A stretch of 5,866 nucleotides of DNA from JAICLL01 sp035252155 (GTDB lineage Bacteria; Planctomycetota; Planctomycetia; Pirellulales; JAICIG01): NCBI GenBank assembly GCA_035252155.1, contig DATFDL010000265.1:1-5866 (forward strand), in the 5' to 3' direction. The number at the start of each line of letters is the position of its first letter. Position 1 is the stretch's first letter. Position numbers and translations under genes: made by a program. Positions 1-5,412 of this stretch are shown piece after piece. Below the pieces are notes generated by a model. That model was given only the letters and a program-made list of their open reading frames with translations. It was not told the DNA's origin and ran no database searches.

Positions 1-54
1 TCCCACCAGAGCAACCTCACGCACCACCACGATTATACTTCCTGGCGGTGGGGC

Positions 55-82
55 TTGTGAGTCCCGCCGGGCAATTTACAAT
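55..82 (+). promoter_or_regulatory. Possible sigma70-type promoter for the basic-protein/SDR pair
   Basis: A -35-like TTGTGA (55-60, four of six consensus bases) and a -10-like TACAAT (77-82, five of six) are separated by 16 bases, in the most AT-rich patch left of the first gene. Transcription would start near 89 and leave a leader of about 44 bases before the ATG at 133. The position is right for driving both plus-strand genes. The hexamers were matched by eye against the E. coli consensus, which may not describe the main promoters of this organism. Confidence 0.4.
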
Positions 83-116
83 AATTCGCTTTCCGTGGAA
101 TCACCTTAGAGCATCG

Positions 117-121
117 AAGGA
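117..121 (+). promoter_or_regulatory. Ribosome binding site of the basic small protein
   Basis: AAGGA lies 11 bases before the ATG at 133. The spacing is slightly long but usable. It is the only Shine-Dalgarno-like purine run just before this start and supports the ATG at 133. Confidence 0.5.
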
Positions 122-132
122 ACAAGATCGCC

Positions 133-387
133 ATGTCGGGACCTATCGTTCGTTCTGGCCCCAGCCCGGAGTTTTCGAAGAATTGGGACAGCGTCTTCGG
201 CAAGAAGGCCGGCGGCAAATCAACCGGGCCGAGCAACGGGGCCAAGAGCGCCCCGGCCCGAAAGACCGCCAAGAGAGCCGCGAAATCGTCCGCGGCGAAA
301 CCAGCGGCAAAAAAATCGTCGGGCAAAAAGGCGTCGAAAAAGTCGCCTGCCAAAGCCTCGGCCAAAAAGAAAGCCCGGAGCCGTTGA
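133..387 (+). CDS. Small Lys/Ala/Ser-rich, histone-H1-tail-like basic protein
   Basis: This 84-residue protein has two parts. Residues 1-25 are a mixed segment beginning MSGPIVRSGPSPEF and containing aromatic residues F14, W18 and F22. Residues 38-84 are a low-complexity basic tail of Lys, Ala, Ser, Pro and Arg with AKK, KKS and PAK-like steps. The whole protein has 19 Lys and 5 Arg against only one Glu and one Asp. Such tails resemble eukaryotic histone H1 and bacterial Hc1-type nucleoid proteins, so binding of DNA, RNA or another polyanion is a reasonable inference, not shown. From memory, planctomycetes carry short proteins with this kind of MSGPIVRS opening and a variable Lys/Ala-rich tail. 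There is no signal peptide or membrane segment. The ATG has an AAGGA site 11 bases upstream. Its stop is four bases before the SDR start, so the two are probably co-transcribed. The conserved head could be a docking motif with the tail as spacer or charge carrier. Presence as a gene is fairly sure; the role is unknown. Confidence 0.75.
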   Translation: MSGPIVRSGPSPEFSKNWDSVFGKKAGGKSTGPSNGAKSAPARKTAKRAAKSSAAKPAAKKSSGKKASKKSPAKASAKKKARSR

Positions 388-391
388 TCCG

Positions 392-1156
392 ATGCGTCTG
401 CCAGGCAAGTCGACCATAGTCACGGGGGCGGGTTCGGGCATCGGCCGGGCCATCGCCGAGCGGTTCGCCGCCGAGGGCGCCGCCGTGCTGGTGGCCGACA
501 TCGAAGAGCCGGGCGGCCGCGAAACGGTCGCCGCCATCCAGGCCGCCGGGGGCAAGGCCGAGTTTGTCCGCACTGATGTGGCCCGCGAAGACGACTGCCG
601 CGCCATGGCCGCTGCCGCCGAGCGGCAGTTCGGCCGGATCGACGTGCTGGTCAACAACGCGGCCGCCTTCGTGTTTGGCAAGGTCGACGAGGTCTCCCGC
701 GCCGACTGGGACAAAGTGCTGGCGGTTAACGTGATCGGGCCGGCACAGTGCGTCAAGTTTGCCTTGCCCGCGATGCGTCGGGCGGGCGGCGGCTCGATCG
801 TCAACATCGCCTCGGTGAGCGGCTTTATCGCCCAGCCAGCCTTTGTGCCGTACAACACGTCGAAAGGCGCGCTGGTGAATATGACTCGCTGCCTGGCCTT
901 CGATCTGGCGGCCGACAAGGTGCGGGTGAACGCCATTTGTCCCGGCGAAATTCACACTCGCGCCACCGACTACCACATTCAAAAGCTGGGCATCGACGCC
1001 CAGACAGCCTTGGCCAAGCTGGCGGCGGTCTCGCCGTTGGCTCGGCTCGGCCGTCCCGACGAAATCGCCAGCGTGGCCCTCTTTCTGGCCTCCGACGAAT
1101 CATCGTTCGTCACCGGTGCGCTGCTGGTGGCCGATGGCGGCGCCACGCTTGATTGA
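392..1156 (+). CDS. Classical short-chain dehydrogenase/reductase (SDR), NAD(H)-type
   Basis: This is a complete 254-residue Rossmann-fold oxidoreductase, the usual length for classical SDRs. It should carry out NAD(P)-dependent oxidation of an alcohol or reduction of a ketone in the cytosol. The motifs occur in order. The cofactor glycine motif TGAGSGIG is at residues 11-18. Asp36 ends beta-2 and normally favours NAD(H) over NADP(H). Asp62-Val63 contacts adenine, and NNAA is at 88-91. The catalytic tetrad is Asn113, Ser141, Tyr154 and Lys158 (YNTSK). The CPG motif is at 183-185 with Thr189, and VTG and DGG stand near the C-terminus. No catalytic residue is missing. It is FabG or glucose-1-dehydrogenase-like in pattern, but the substrate cannot be told from sequence. 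The ATG at 392 suits the family opening (MRLPGKSTIVTG). There is only a weak GGAG at 377-380 before it, so translation may be coupled to the basic-protein gene that stops four bases upstream. Confidence 0.93.
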   Translation: MRLPGKSTIVTGAGSGIGRAIAERFAAEGAAVLVADIEEPGGRETVAAIQAAGGKAEFVRTDVAREDDCRAMAAAAERQFGRIDVLVNNAAAFVFGKVDEVSRADWDKVLAVNVIGPAQCVKFALPAMRRAGGGSIVNIASVSGFIAQPAFVPYNTSKGALVNMTRCLAFDLAADKVRVNAICPGEIHTRATDYHIQKLGIDAQTALAKLAAVSPLARLGRPDEIASVALFLASDESSFVTGALLVADGGATLD

Positions 1157-1196
1157 CAACCGGCTCGGGCCCCCGTGTGGCTGGCTGCATTGCCCC

Positions 1197-1213
1197 CCGG
1201 CCCTTGTGGCCGG
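1197..1213. terminator. GC-rich hairpin between convergent genes
   Basis: A perfect six-base inverted repeat, CCGGCC and GGCCGG, surrounds a five-base loop (CTTGT), about 40 bases after the SDR stop. It lies between the SDR and the oppositely oriented toxin gene, where a bidirectional terminator would be expected. Neither strand has a run of U after the stem, so it is not a canonical intrinsic terminator. It may be a partial one or simply GC-rich chance. Confidence 0.3.
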
Positions 1214-1220
1214 CGGCCTA

Positions 1221-1252
1221 GACGCGGAGAGAGGGAGACGCGGAGATGGGGA
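1221..1252. repeat. Purine-rich octamer array, four degenerate units
   Basis: Four consecutive 8-base units begin with GA and end with GGA. Units 1 and 3 are identical (GACGCGGA), unit 2 is GAGAGGGA and unit 4 is GATGGGGA. The plus strand is almost entirely purine. The array lies in the 116-base convergent gap between the SDR and toxin genes and has no coding signal. Similar GGGGAGACGCGG-like low-complexity tracts are, from memory, scattered between genes in cyanobacteria and planctomycetes. Confidence 0.5.
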
Positions 1253-1272
1253 GACTTGTACGTCGGTACGGT

Positions 1273-1659
1273 TCAGGAATCCGGATCCTTGGTCAACGGC
1301 GCTCCCCTCGGCGGCAGCGTTGCCGCGATTGTGTTCAGGATCGCCTTCATCGGCGCGCCGGGAACGACGCCGGCCATATCTTGAATGTCGCTTTCCGAGA
1401 TTTGCGCGAGCCATGTACAGACGGCCGCACACCTTCGATTTAAACCGGTGCGCGGATGGCCCTGCGCATGCCACGGCAAGAGCACGTAATCGCTAGGTAA
1501 TGGATCTTTCAGTCGGCTTGTGACCGCGATCACATCGATGACACCGGGCGAAAGGAGTTGCTCGGTCGGCGTGACGATAACGGCGGGACGGAGTTTGCGA
1601 AAGCCGTTCGCATCGGCGATCTCTGCCCAGACGATGCGGCCGGTGACAAGTCGTTGCAT
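1273..1659 (-). CDS. MazF/PemK-family toxin (endoribonuclease), type II TA module
   Basis: This 128-residue protein has the layout of MazF/PemK toxins, which cut mRNA or other RNA at short sequence motifs and are held inactive by a partner antitoxin. The N-terminal beta strand GRIVWAEI (7-14) is followed by a loop and the signature KLRPAVIVT (22-30). Arg24-Pro25 matches E. coli MazF Arg29-Pro30, and Thr47 in VIAVTSR matches catalytic Thr52. The later segment TGLNRRCAAVCTWLAQIS (71-88) is the family's second beta-rich block, and ESDI plus a terminal helix follow. Both key catalytic positions are kept, so the toxin looks active. The C-terminal tail after about residue 114 is Pro-rich and not conserved. 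The ATG at 1659 lies 17 bases after the stop of the putative antitoxin. It has only a weak AGAGAAG before it, which suits translation lower than the antitoxin's. Cleavage specificity cannot be read from sequence. Confidence 0.88.
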   Translation of the reverse strand: MQRLVTGRIVWAEIADANGFRKLRPAVIVTPTEQLLSPGVIDVIAVTSRLKDPLPSDYVLLPWHAQGHPRTGLNRRCAAVCTWLAQISESDIQDMAGVVPGAPMKAILNTIAATLPPRGAPLTKDPDS

Positions 1660-1676
1660 GGCACCGCCAGCTTCTC

Positions 1677-1922
1677 TCAGAAGGGCTTCTGCTCATCGCC
1701 GTCGAACCATTCTTGAGGTGGACGCAACGATTTTCGGGCTTCATTCCAGTCGATGGTCCCCGCCAGCCGCTCGACTTCCGCCTGTGATCCGGAAGTCAAC
1801 TCTTCGTACGTCTCCTTGCGGAGCAGAACGTAGGTTGCTCGCGTATTCGGGTCGAACAACGTGGGAGGGATGTCGCCGCAGGAGGCGACGGCCTCGATTT
1901 GTTGTGGAGTAAGTTGAATCAT
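1677..1922 (-). CDS. Putative antitoxin partner of the MazF-like toxin
   Basis: This 81-residue protein is encoded immediately upstream of the toxin in the same direction, the usual antitoxin position. It starts MIQLTPQQIEAV. A segment with Asp24-Pro25 and YVLLRKETYEEL (31-42) looks like a beta strand leading into a helix. The C-terminal third carries Trp59, Trp72 and an acidic patch (EWFDGDE, 71-77), as expected for a tail that wraps a MazF dimer. It has no clear AbrB/MazE, ribbon-helix-helix or HTH motif, and I know this DPxT...YVLL pattern only as uncharacterised short proteins beside PemK/MazF genes. The ATG at 1922 was chosen because GAGGG at 1930-1934 lies 7 bases upstream. A longer in-frame extension would run back into glnE and is Arg-rich and unlike protein. 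By my hand count, third-position GC is about 66 percent, against about 86 percent in the first 50 codons of glnE, which suggests separate ancestry. The assignment as antitoxin is by position. Confidence 0.72.
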   Translation of the reverse strand: MIQLTPQQIEAVASCGDIPPTLFDPNTRATYVLLRKETYEELTSGSQAEVERLAGTIDWNEARKSLRPPQEWFDGDEQKPF

Positions 1923-1929
1923 CGCGAAA

Positions 1930-1934
1930 CCCTC
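1930..1934 (-). promoter_or_regulatory. Ribosome binding site fixing the antitoxin start
   Basis: On the minus strand GAGGG lies seven bases before the ATG at 1922. This is ideal spacing and settles the start against any upstream in-frame codon. Confidence 0.65.
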
Positions 1935-1940
1935 ATTTAC

Positions 1941-1967
1941 ATTATACGAGCCCCGCGCGGTTGTCCA
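1941..1967 (-). promoter_or_regulatory. Promoter of the toxin-antitoxin operon
   Basis: The minus strand reads a perfect -10 hexamer TATAAT (1946-1941), preceded after 15 bases by TGGACA (1967-1962), which has five of six bases of the -35 consensus. The spacer is two bases shorter than ideal. Transcription would begin near 1934-1935, giving a leader of only about 12 bases that is almost all Shine-Dalgarno. The site lies in the 71-base gap after glnE, so the module can be expressed independently of glnE. Confidence 0.55.
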
Positions 1968-1969
1968 TC

Positions 1970-1993
1970 GGCGACATCGGGCGCGTAGTCGCC
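1970..1993 (-). terminator. Hairpin directly after the glnE stop
   Basis: A perfect six-base stem (GGCGAC with GTCGCC) with a 12-base loop begins at the base after the glnE TGA and ends just before the -35 of the toxin-antitoxin promoter. There is no U run after it. It may weakly end or stabilise the glnE transcript, or be chance in GC-rich DNA. Confidence 0.28.
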
Positions 1994-4900
1994 TCAGCCC
2001 CTCACAAACTCCGCCGCGGCGTGCGCCTCGGCGAGCAAGATGGCGTCGAACCGCTCGCGGTTGCGGCGCAGATAGCGGCGGCACTCGGCTTGCAACTCCG
2101 CACCGTCGGAATAACCCAAAGCGCGGGCCAGCTTGGCCAGCTCCAGAGGGTCGTCTGGCAGCACGCGGCTGGCCGCCCGCATCAGCCGCAGCCGCGATTC
2201 GAGCGAGCGCAGCAGACCGTAGCTGGTGGTGAAATACTCGTAATCGGCCCCGTTCAGATAGCCGTGCTGGTGCAGCGCGGTCAGGCCGGCCAGCGTGTTG
2301 GGCGTGCGCACCGCCGGGTTGTCGCGGCCATGTTTAAGTTGCAACGCTTGCACGACGAACTCGATGTCGACGATGCCGCCCGGCCCGCGCTTGATGTTAT
2401 TGGCCGGCGCGCCTTCTTCCATCCGCCGCCGCATATCGCGGATGGTCGCCGCGTGGCTGGCCCGCCAAGGATGATCGAACGCCGCGATGTTCACCAGCAT
2501 CGACAGCGTATCGGCCACCTCAGGCTTGGCGATGGCCACGCGGGCCTTGCACAGCGCTTGCCGCTCCCACAGATGGCCGGCCCCTTCGGCGAAATAGCGC
2601 GAGAACTCGGCGAAGGTCGTCGCCAAGGCGCCGCTCTTGCCCGTCGGCCGCAGACGCAGATCGACTTCATACAGCTTGCCGTACGGCCCCAGCCGGCTGC
2701 AGATTTTGATGATCCGCTGCCCCAGCTCGCTGAAGAAGTGCTGATTGGTGGTGGTGGGTCCGCGGCGTCCACGGCGCGGGCTGACGGTGCTTCCATCGGC
2801 CTCGTAGAGAAACACCATATCCAGATCGCTGTGATAATTCAGCTCTCGCCCGCCCAGCTTGCCCATGCCGAGCACGGCGAACTCGCACCGCTCGCCCGCC
2901 CTCGGCCCCTCTCCGATGGTCGGTTCGCCCCATTTGGCGATCAGCTTTTCGTATTCCGTCGCGGCAATTTTTTCGAGGCACGTTTCGGCAATGTCGGAAA
3001 GCGCCGCCGTGGTGGCGTGAACGTCTTCCTTGCCCAGAATGTCGCGCACTCCTACCCGCAACTGCATCGTGTTCTTGAAGCTGTGCAGAATGGGGTCGAG
3101 ATCTTCGGCCGCCCGTGCCTGCTCGGCCAGCGTCGCGGCCAGCGACTCGCGCGTCGGCAGTTTGTTGAGTACCAGGCTGTCCATCAGCTCGTCGATCATG
3201 CCGGGATTGCTGATCAGGATGCCCGACAGATAGGGACTCGATGAACAGAGCTCGACATACAGATTCATCGAGGGCGGGTTGAAGCTGAACAGCTCCCAAA
3301 GCGCGCCCTTGCCGCCCAGAGAATCGCTCACTTTTTCCAGATTGACCAGCGTCGAATCGGGATCAGGCGTCGCGGCGATCGCTTTGAGCAGCCGTGGCGC
3401 GATGGCCGCCAAAAAATGCCGGCAGCGGCGAGTCAGCAGAAACCGCAACTTCTCGGTGGCCAGCGACGACAGGTTTTGATACGCCAGCGGTATGTCGCGA
3501 AACGGATAGCGGCCCAGCACCTCGGCAATTCGTTCGGGCGGCGGGTCGGGGTCGAGCACCAGATCGACCTCCGGCTCGGTCTGGGCATCGTCGCCGAACG
3601 CGTCGTGCAGCAGGTGATCGAGAATCTTGCGGTTCACCGCGGTCTTCGACTGATAATCGGCCTCGAAGGCCGCCAACGCCGCGCGTTCGGGCGTGTCGCG
3701 ATAACCCATGCGAATGGCCAGCTTGCGCAGCTCGCCCGGCTCGTCGGGCATCAGGTGCGTCTGCAAGTCGAACATGATTTGCAGCCGGTGCTCAATCTTC
3801 CGCAGAAAGCGATAGTTCTCTTCCAAGAACGACCGCTCTTGCCGCGTCAGGCAGCCGACGTTTTCGAGCTGCGCGATCGCGTGCAGGGTATTGCCGGTGC
3901 GGATTTCGGGCAGGTCGCCGCCGTTGAGCAGTTGCAGAAACTGAATGGCGAACTCGACATCGCGGATTCCGCCGCGGCCGGTCTTTACGTTGCGCGATTC
4001 GGCCCCTTCGCTGATGGCGCGGTGCTCGATCCGCCGCTTCAGCGCCTTGATGCCGGTGATGTCGGCCAGCGAAAGATACCGCCGATAAATCCAGGGAGTG
4101 AGATAATCAAGGAATTCGCGGCCGAGGTCAAAATCGCCGGCGACGGGGCGGGCCTTGACGTAGGCCTGCCGCTCCCAGGTGCGGCCGAGTACGTCGTAAT
4201 ACGCCGTGGCGGCTTCAAGGCTGTGAACAAAGGGGCCGCGCTCGCCCTCGGGCCGCAACCGCAGATCGACGCGATAAGTGTAACCCATATCGGTCGGTTC
4301 GCTCAGCAGTCGCACCACTTCGCGGGCCAGGCGATCAAAGAACTCGACATTGGTCGTGGGGCGCTGCCCGTCGGTTTTGCCGTCGGCGTCGTAGAGAAAC
4401 ACGAGGTCGATATCGCTGGAATAGTTCAATTCGTCGCCGCCGAGCTTACCCATGCCCAAGGCCACGAAGCGGCAGAGCCCGCCGTCGGGCCGGCGCGGCA
4501 GCCCGCGCTTCTGCACGAGTTGCCGCCACGAAAACCGCAGGGCGCCTTCGACGATGGCGTCGGCCAGGTGCGAGATTTGGGCGGTCACCGTCTCGAGCAA
4601 CTGCCCGCGCACGATGTCGCCATAGGCGATGCGCAGCGTTTCGCGGCGCTTGAATCGCCGCAGCGCCGTGGTCACCGCCGCGGCGTCGCCCAGGGCGTCG
4701 ACTTCGCTGGCCAACTCGGCCACCAGCACGTCGCGATGCACCGGCTGGCCCTCGGTCATCCGCAGCAAATCATAGCCGCTGGGATCGCGAATCAACAAAT
4801 CGCTGAAATACTGGCTGGTCGAAAAAATCTGTAGCAAGATCGGCAGCGCGTCGCGGTCGCGCTCGAAGAGCGAACCCAACGCCAACGGGCTGCGGGCGGC

Positions 4901-5131
4901 GGCGACGAAGCGGTCGAGATTGTTCAGGGCCATGTCCGGATCGCTGGCCAGCGGCAGTTGCTCGGCCAGGCAATCGCAGATCGCCGCCAGCAGATCGAGC
5001 GTCATGCCGGCGGTGGCCATGCTCAGCACGTTGGCATGCGCGTGGCGGACGTCGGACACGCCCAGCGCGCGCAGCCACGCTTCGGCCGCTGCGGGGCTGT
5101 CGAGATACTGGCGCAACTGGTCAATTGTCAT
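1994..5131 (-). CDS. glnE: Bifunctional glutamine synthetase adenylyltransferase/adenylyl-removing enzyme
   Basis: GlnE adds AMP to, and phosphorolytically removes it from, a tyrosine of glutamine synthetase, under control of PII and glutamine. The 1045-residue protein holds two nucleotidyltransferase halves. The N-terminal half (adenylyl-removing in E. coli) has GMGKLGG at 226-232, SSDIDLVF with Asp240 and Asp242, VDLRLRP with Asp289, and GRGGIRDVEF at 385-394. The C-terminal half (adenylylating) has GMGKLGG at 755-761, SDLDMVF with Asp769 and Asp771, VDLRLRP with Asp824, and RGPGGIVDIEF at 915-925. All metal-binding aspartates are intact, so both activities are expected. The spacing between the first Asp of each site is 529 residues, almost the same as in the 946-residue E. 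coli enzyme (Asp173 to Asp701). The extra length is therefore mainly at the N-terminus, where residues 1-120 are helical and contain NNLDRFVAAA. The ATG at 5131 has only a weak purine stretch upstream and overlaps the preceding ORF by 11 bases, pointing to translational coupling. Positions up to 5266 are open in frame but are shadow sequence of that ORF. Confidence 0.97.
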   Translation of the reverse strand: MTIDQLRQYLDSPAAAEAWLRALGVSDVRHAHANVLSMATAGMTLDLLAAICDCLAEQLPLASDPDMALNNLDRFVAAARSPLALGSLFERDRDALPILLQIFSTSQYFSDLLIRDPSGYDLLRMTEGQPVHRDVLVAELASEVDALGDAAAVTTALRRFKRRETLRIAYGDIVRGQLLETVTAQISHLADAIVEGALRFSWRQLVQKRGLPRRPDGGLCRFVALGMGKLGGDELNYSSDIDLVFLYDADGKTDGQRPTTNVEFFDRLAREVVRLLSEPTDMGYTYRVDLRLRPEGERGPFVHSLEAATAYYDVLGRTWERQAYVKARPVAGDFDLGREFLDYLTPWIYRRYLSLADITGIKALKRRIEHRAISEGAESRNVKTGRGGIRDVEFAIQFLQLLNGGDLPEIRTGNTLHAIAQLENVGCLTRQERSFLEENYRFLRKIEHRLQIMFDLQTHLMPDEPGELRKLAIRMGYRDTPERAALAAFEADYQSKTAVNRKILDHLLHDAFGDDAQTEPEVDLVLDPDPPPERIAEVLGRYPFRDIPLAYQNLSSLATEKLRFLLTRRCRHFLAAIAPRLLKAIAATPDPDSTLVNLEKVSDSLGGKGALWELFSFNPPSMNLYVELCSSSPYLSGILISNPGMIDELMDSLVLNKLPTRESLAATLAEQARAAEDLDPILHSFKNTMQLRVGVRDILGKEDVHATTAALSDIAETCLEKIAATEYEKLIAKWGEPTIGEGPRAGERCEFAVLGMGKLGGRELNYHSDLDMVFLYEADGSTVSPRRGRRGPTTTNQHFFSELGQRIIKICSRLGPYGKLYEVDLRLRPTGKSGALATTFAEFSRYFAEGAGHLWERQALCKARVAIAKPEVADTLSMLVNIAAFDHPWRASHAATIRDMRRRMEEGAPANNIKRGPGGIVDIEFVVQALQLKHGRDNPAVRTPNTLAGLTALHQHGYLNGADYEYFTTSYGLLRSLESRLRLMRAASRVLPDDPLELAKLARALGYSDGAELQAECRRYLRRNRERFDAILLAEAHAAAEFVRG

Positions 5132-5381
5132 GGTCCGTCTTCTGCCGCCAGGCTGCGATGACCTCGTTTGCCCAACTCTGGTCACTCGCGCCGAGCGGCG
5201 GGCTGCAGGGCAATTGATAGTCGAGCAAGTCTTCGTAGCTGCCGGAGTCGTACGCCTGCGTGACAACCGCCGGCCGGAGCTGCGGACGCAGATGATCGCG
5301 AATATAGACGATCAATGCGTTATGGAACCCAGGCCACATCGCCGGGTCTTCGAGATAGGGATCCATGCCGGGAAAGATCAT
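5121..5381 (-). pseudogene. DUF4058-family remnant: head joined to tail, middle missing
   Basis: This 86-residue ORF begins MIFPGMDPYLEDPAMWP. That and the following FHNALIVYIRDHLRPQL (19-35) are the recognisable start of DUF4058 proteins, which usually run to about 250 residues and have no known function. From about residue 42 it reads AYDSGSYEDLLDYQLP, then SPPLGASDQSWANEVI. This resembles the family's usual C-terminal end (…DY…PPL…D..WA..). Some 150-170 central residues therefore appear to be deleted in frame, with the junction near 5259-5270. The ATG at 5381 was chosen over GTG 5396 because GGAGGG at 5389-5394 is the obvious ribosome site, seven bases upstream. The stop overlaps the glnE start by 11 bases, and gatB ends 31 bases upstream. 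The frame is open and the ribosome site is strong, so it may still be translated. It could instead be a genuine short family member; I favour a remnant. Confidence 0.65.
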
Positions 5382-5388
5382 CGAACGG

Positions 5389-5394
5389 CCCTCC
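5389..5394 (-). promoter_or_regulatory. Strong ribosome binding site before the DUF4058 remnant
   Basis: GGAGGG stands seven bases before the ATG at 5381, the best Shine-Dalgarno match in the window. It is better than anything before glnE itself, so ribosomes for glnE may largely load here and reinitiate at the overlapping stop/start. Confidence 0.65.
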
Positions 5395-5412
5395 ACATTA
5401 CGATCGATGATA

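Noticed and set aside
32..37. TATAAT on the minus strand near the left edge
   Set aside because: No acceptable -35 at 16-18 bases and no visible leftward gene within the window, although one could begin outside it.
143..982. 279-codon minus-strand frame opposite the SDR and basic-protein genes
   Set aside because: It covers two convincing plus-strand genes and has a His/Arg/Gly-rich translation with no motifs; it is an antisense shadow.
1923..2084. In-frame upstream extension of the putative antitoxin
   Set aside because: It would overlap the end of glnE, is Arg-rich and unlike the rest of the protein, and the good ribosome site at 1930-1934 marks the ATG at 1922.
1961..3244. 427-codon open frame on the plus strand, opposite glnE
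   Set aside because: It is the mirror of glnE coding sequence, Gln/Arg/Ala/His-rich with no domain pattern; GC-biased third positions remove stops from the opposite strand.
3416..4834. 472-codon open frame on the plus strand, opposite glnE
   Set aside because: It is the same effect on the first half of glnE; the composition is low in aromatic residues and no family is recognisable, while glnE on the other strand has all its motifs.
5132..5266. In-frame upstream extension of glnE by 45 residues
   Set aside because: The residues are Arg/Thr-rich shadow of the overlapping DUF4058-like ORF; the enzyme's conserved helical N-terminus begins at the ATG at 5131.
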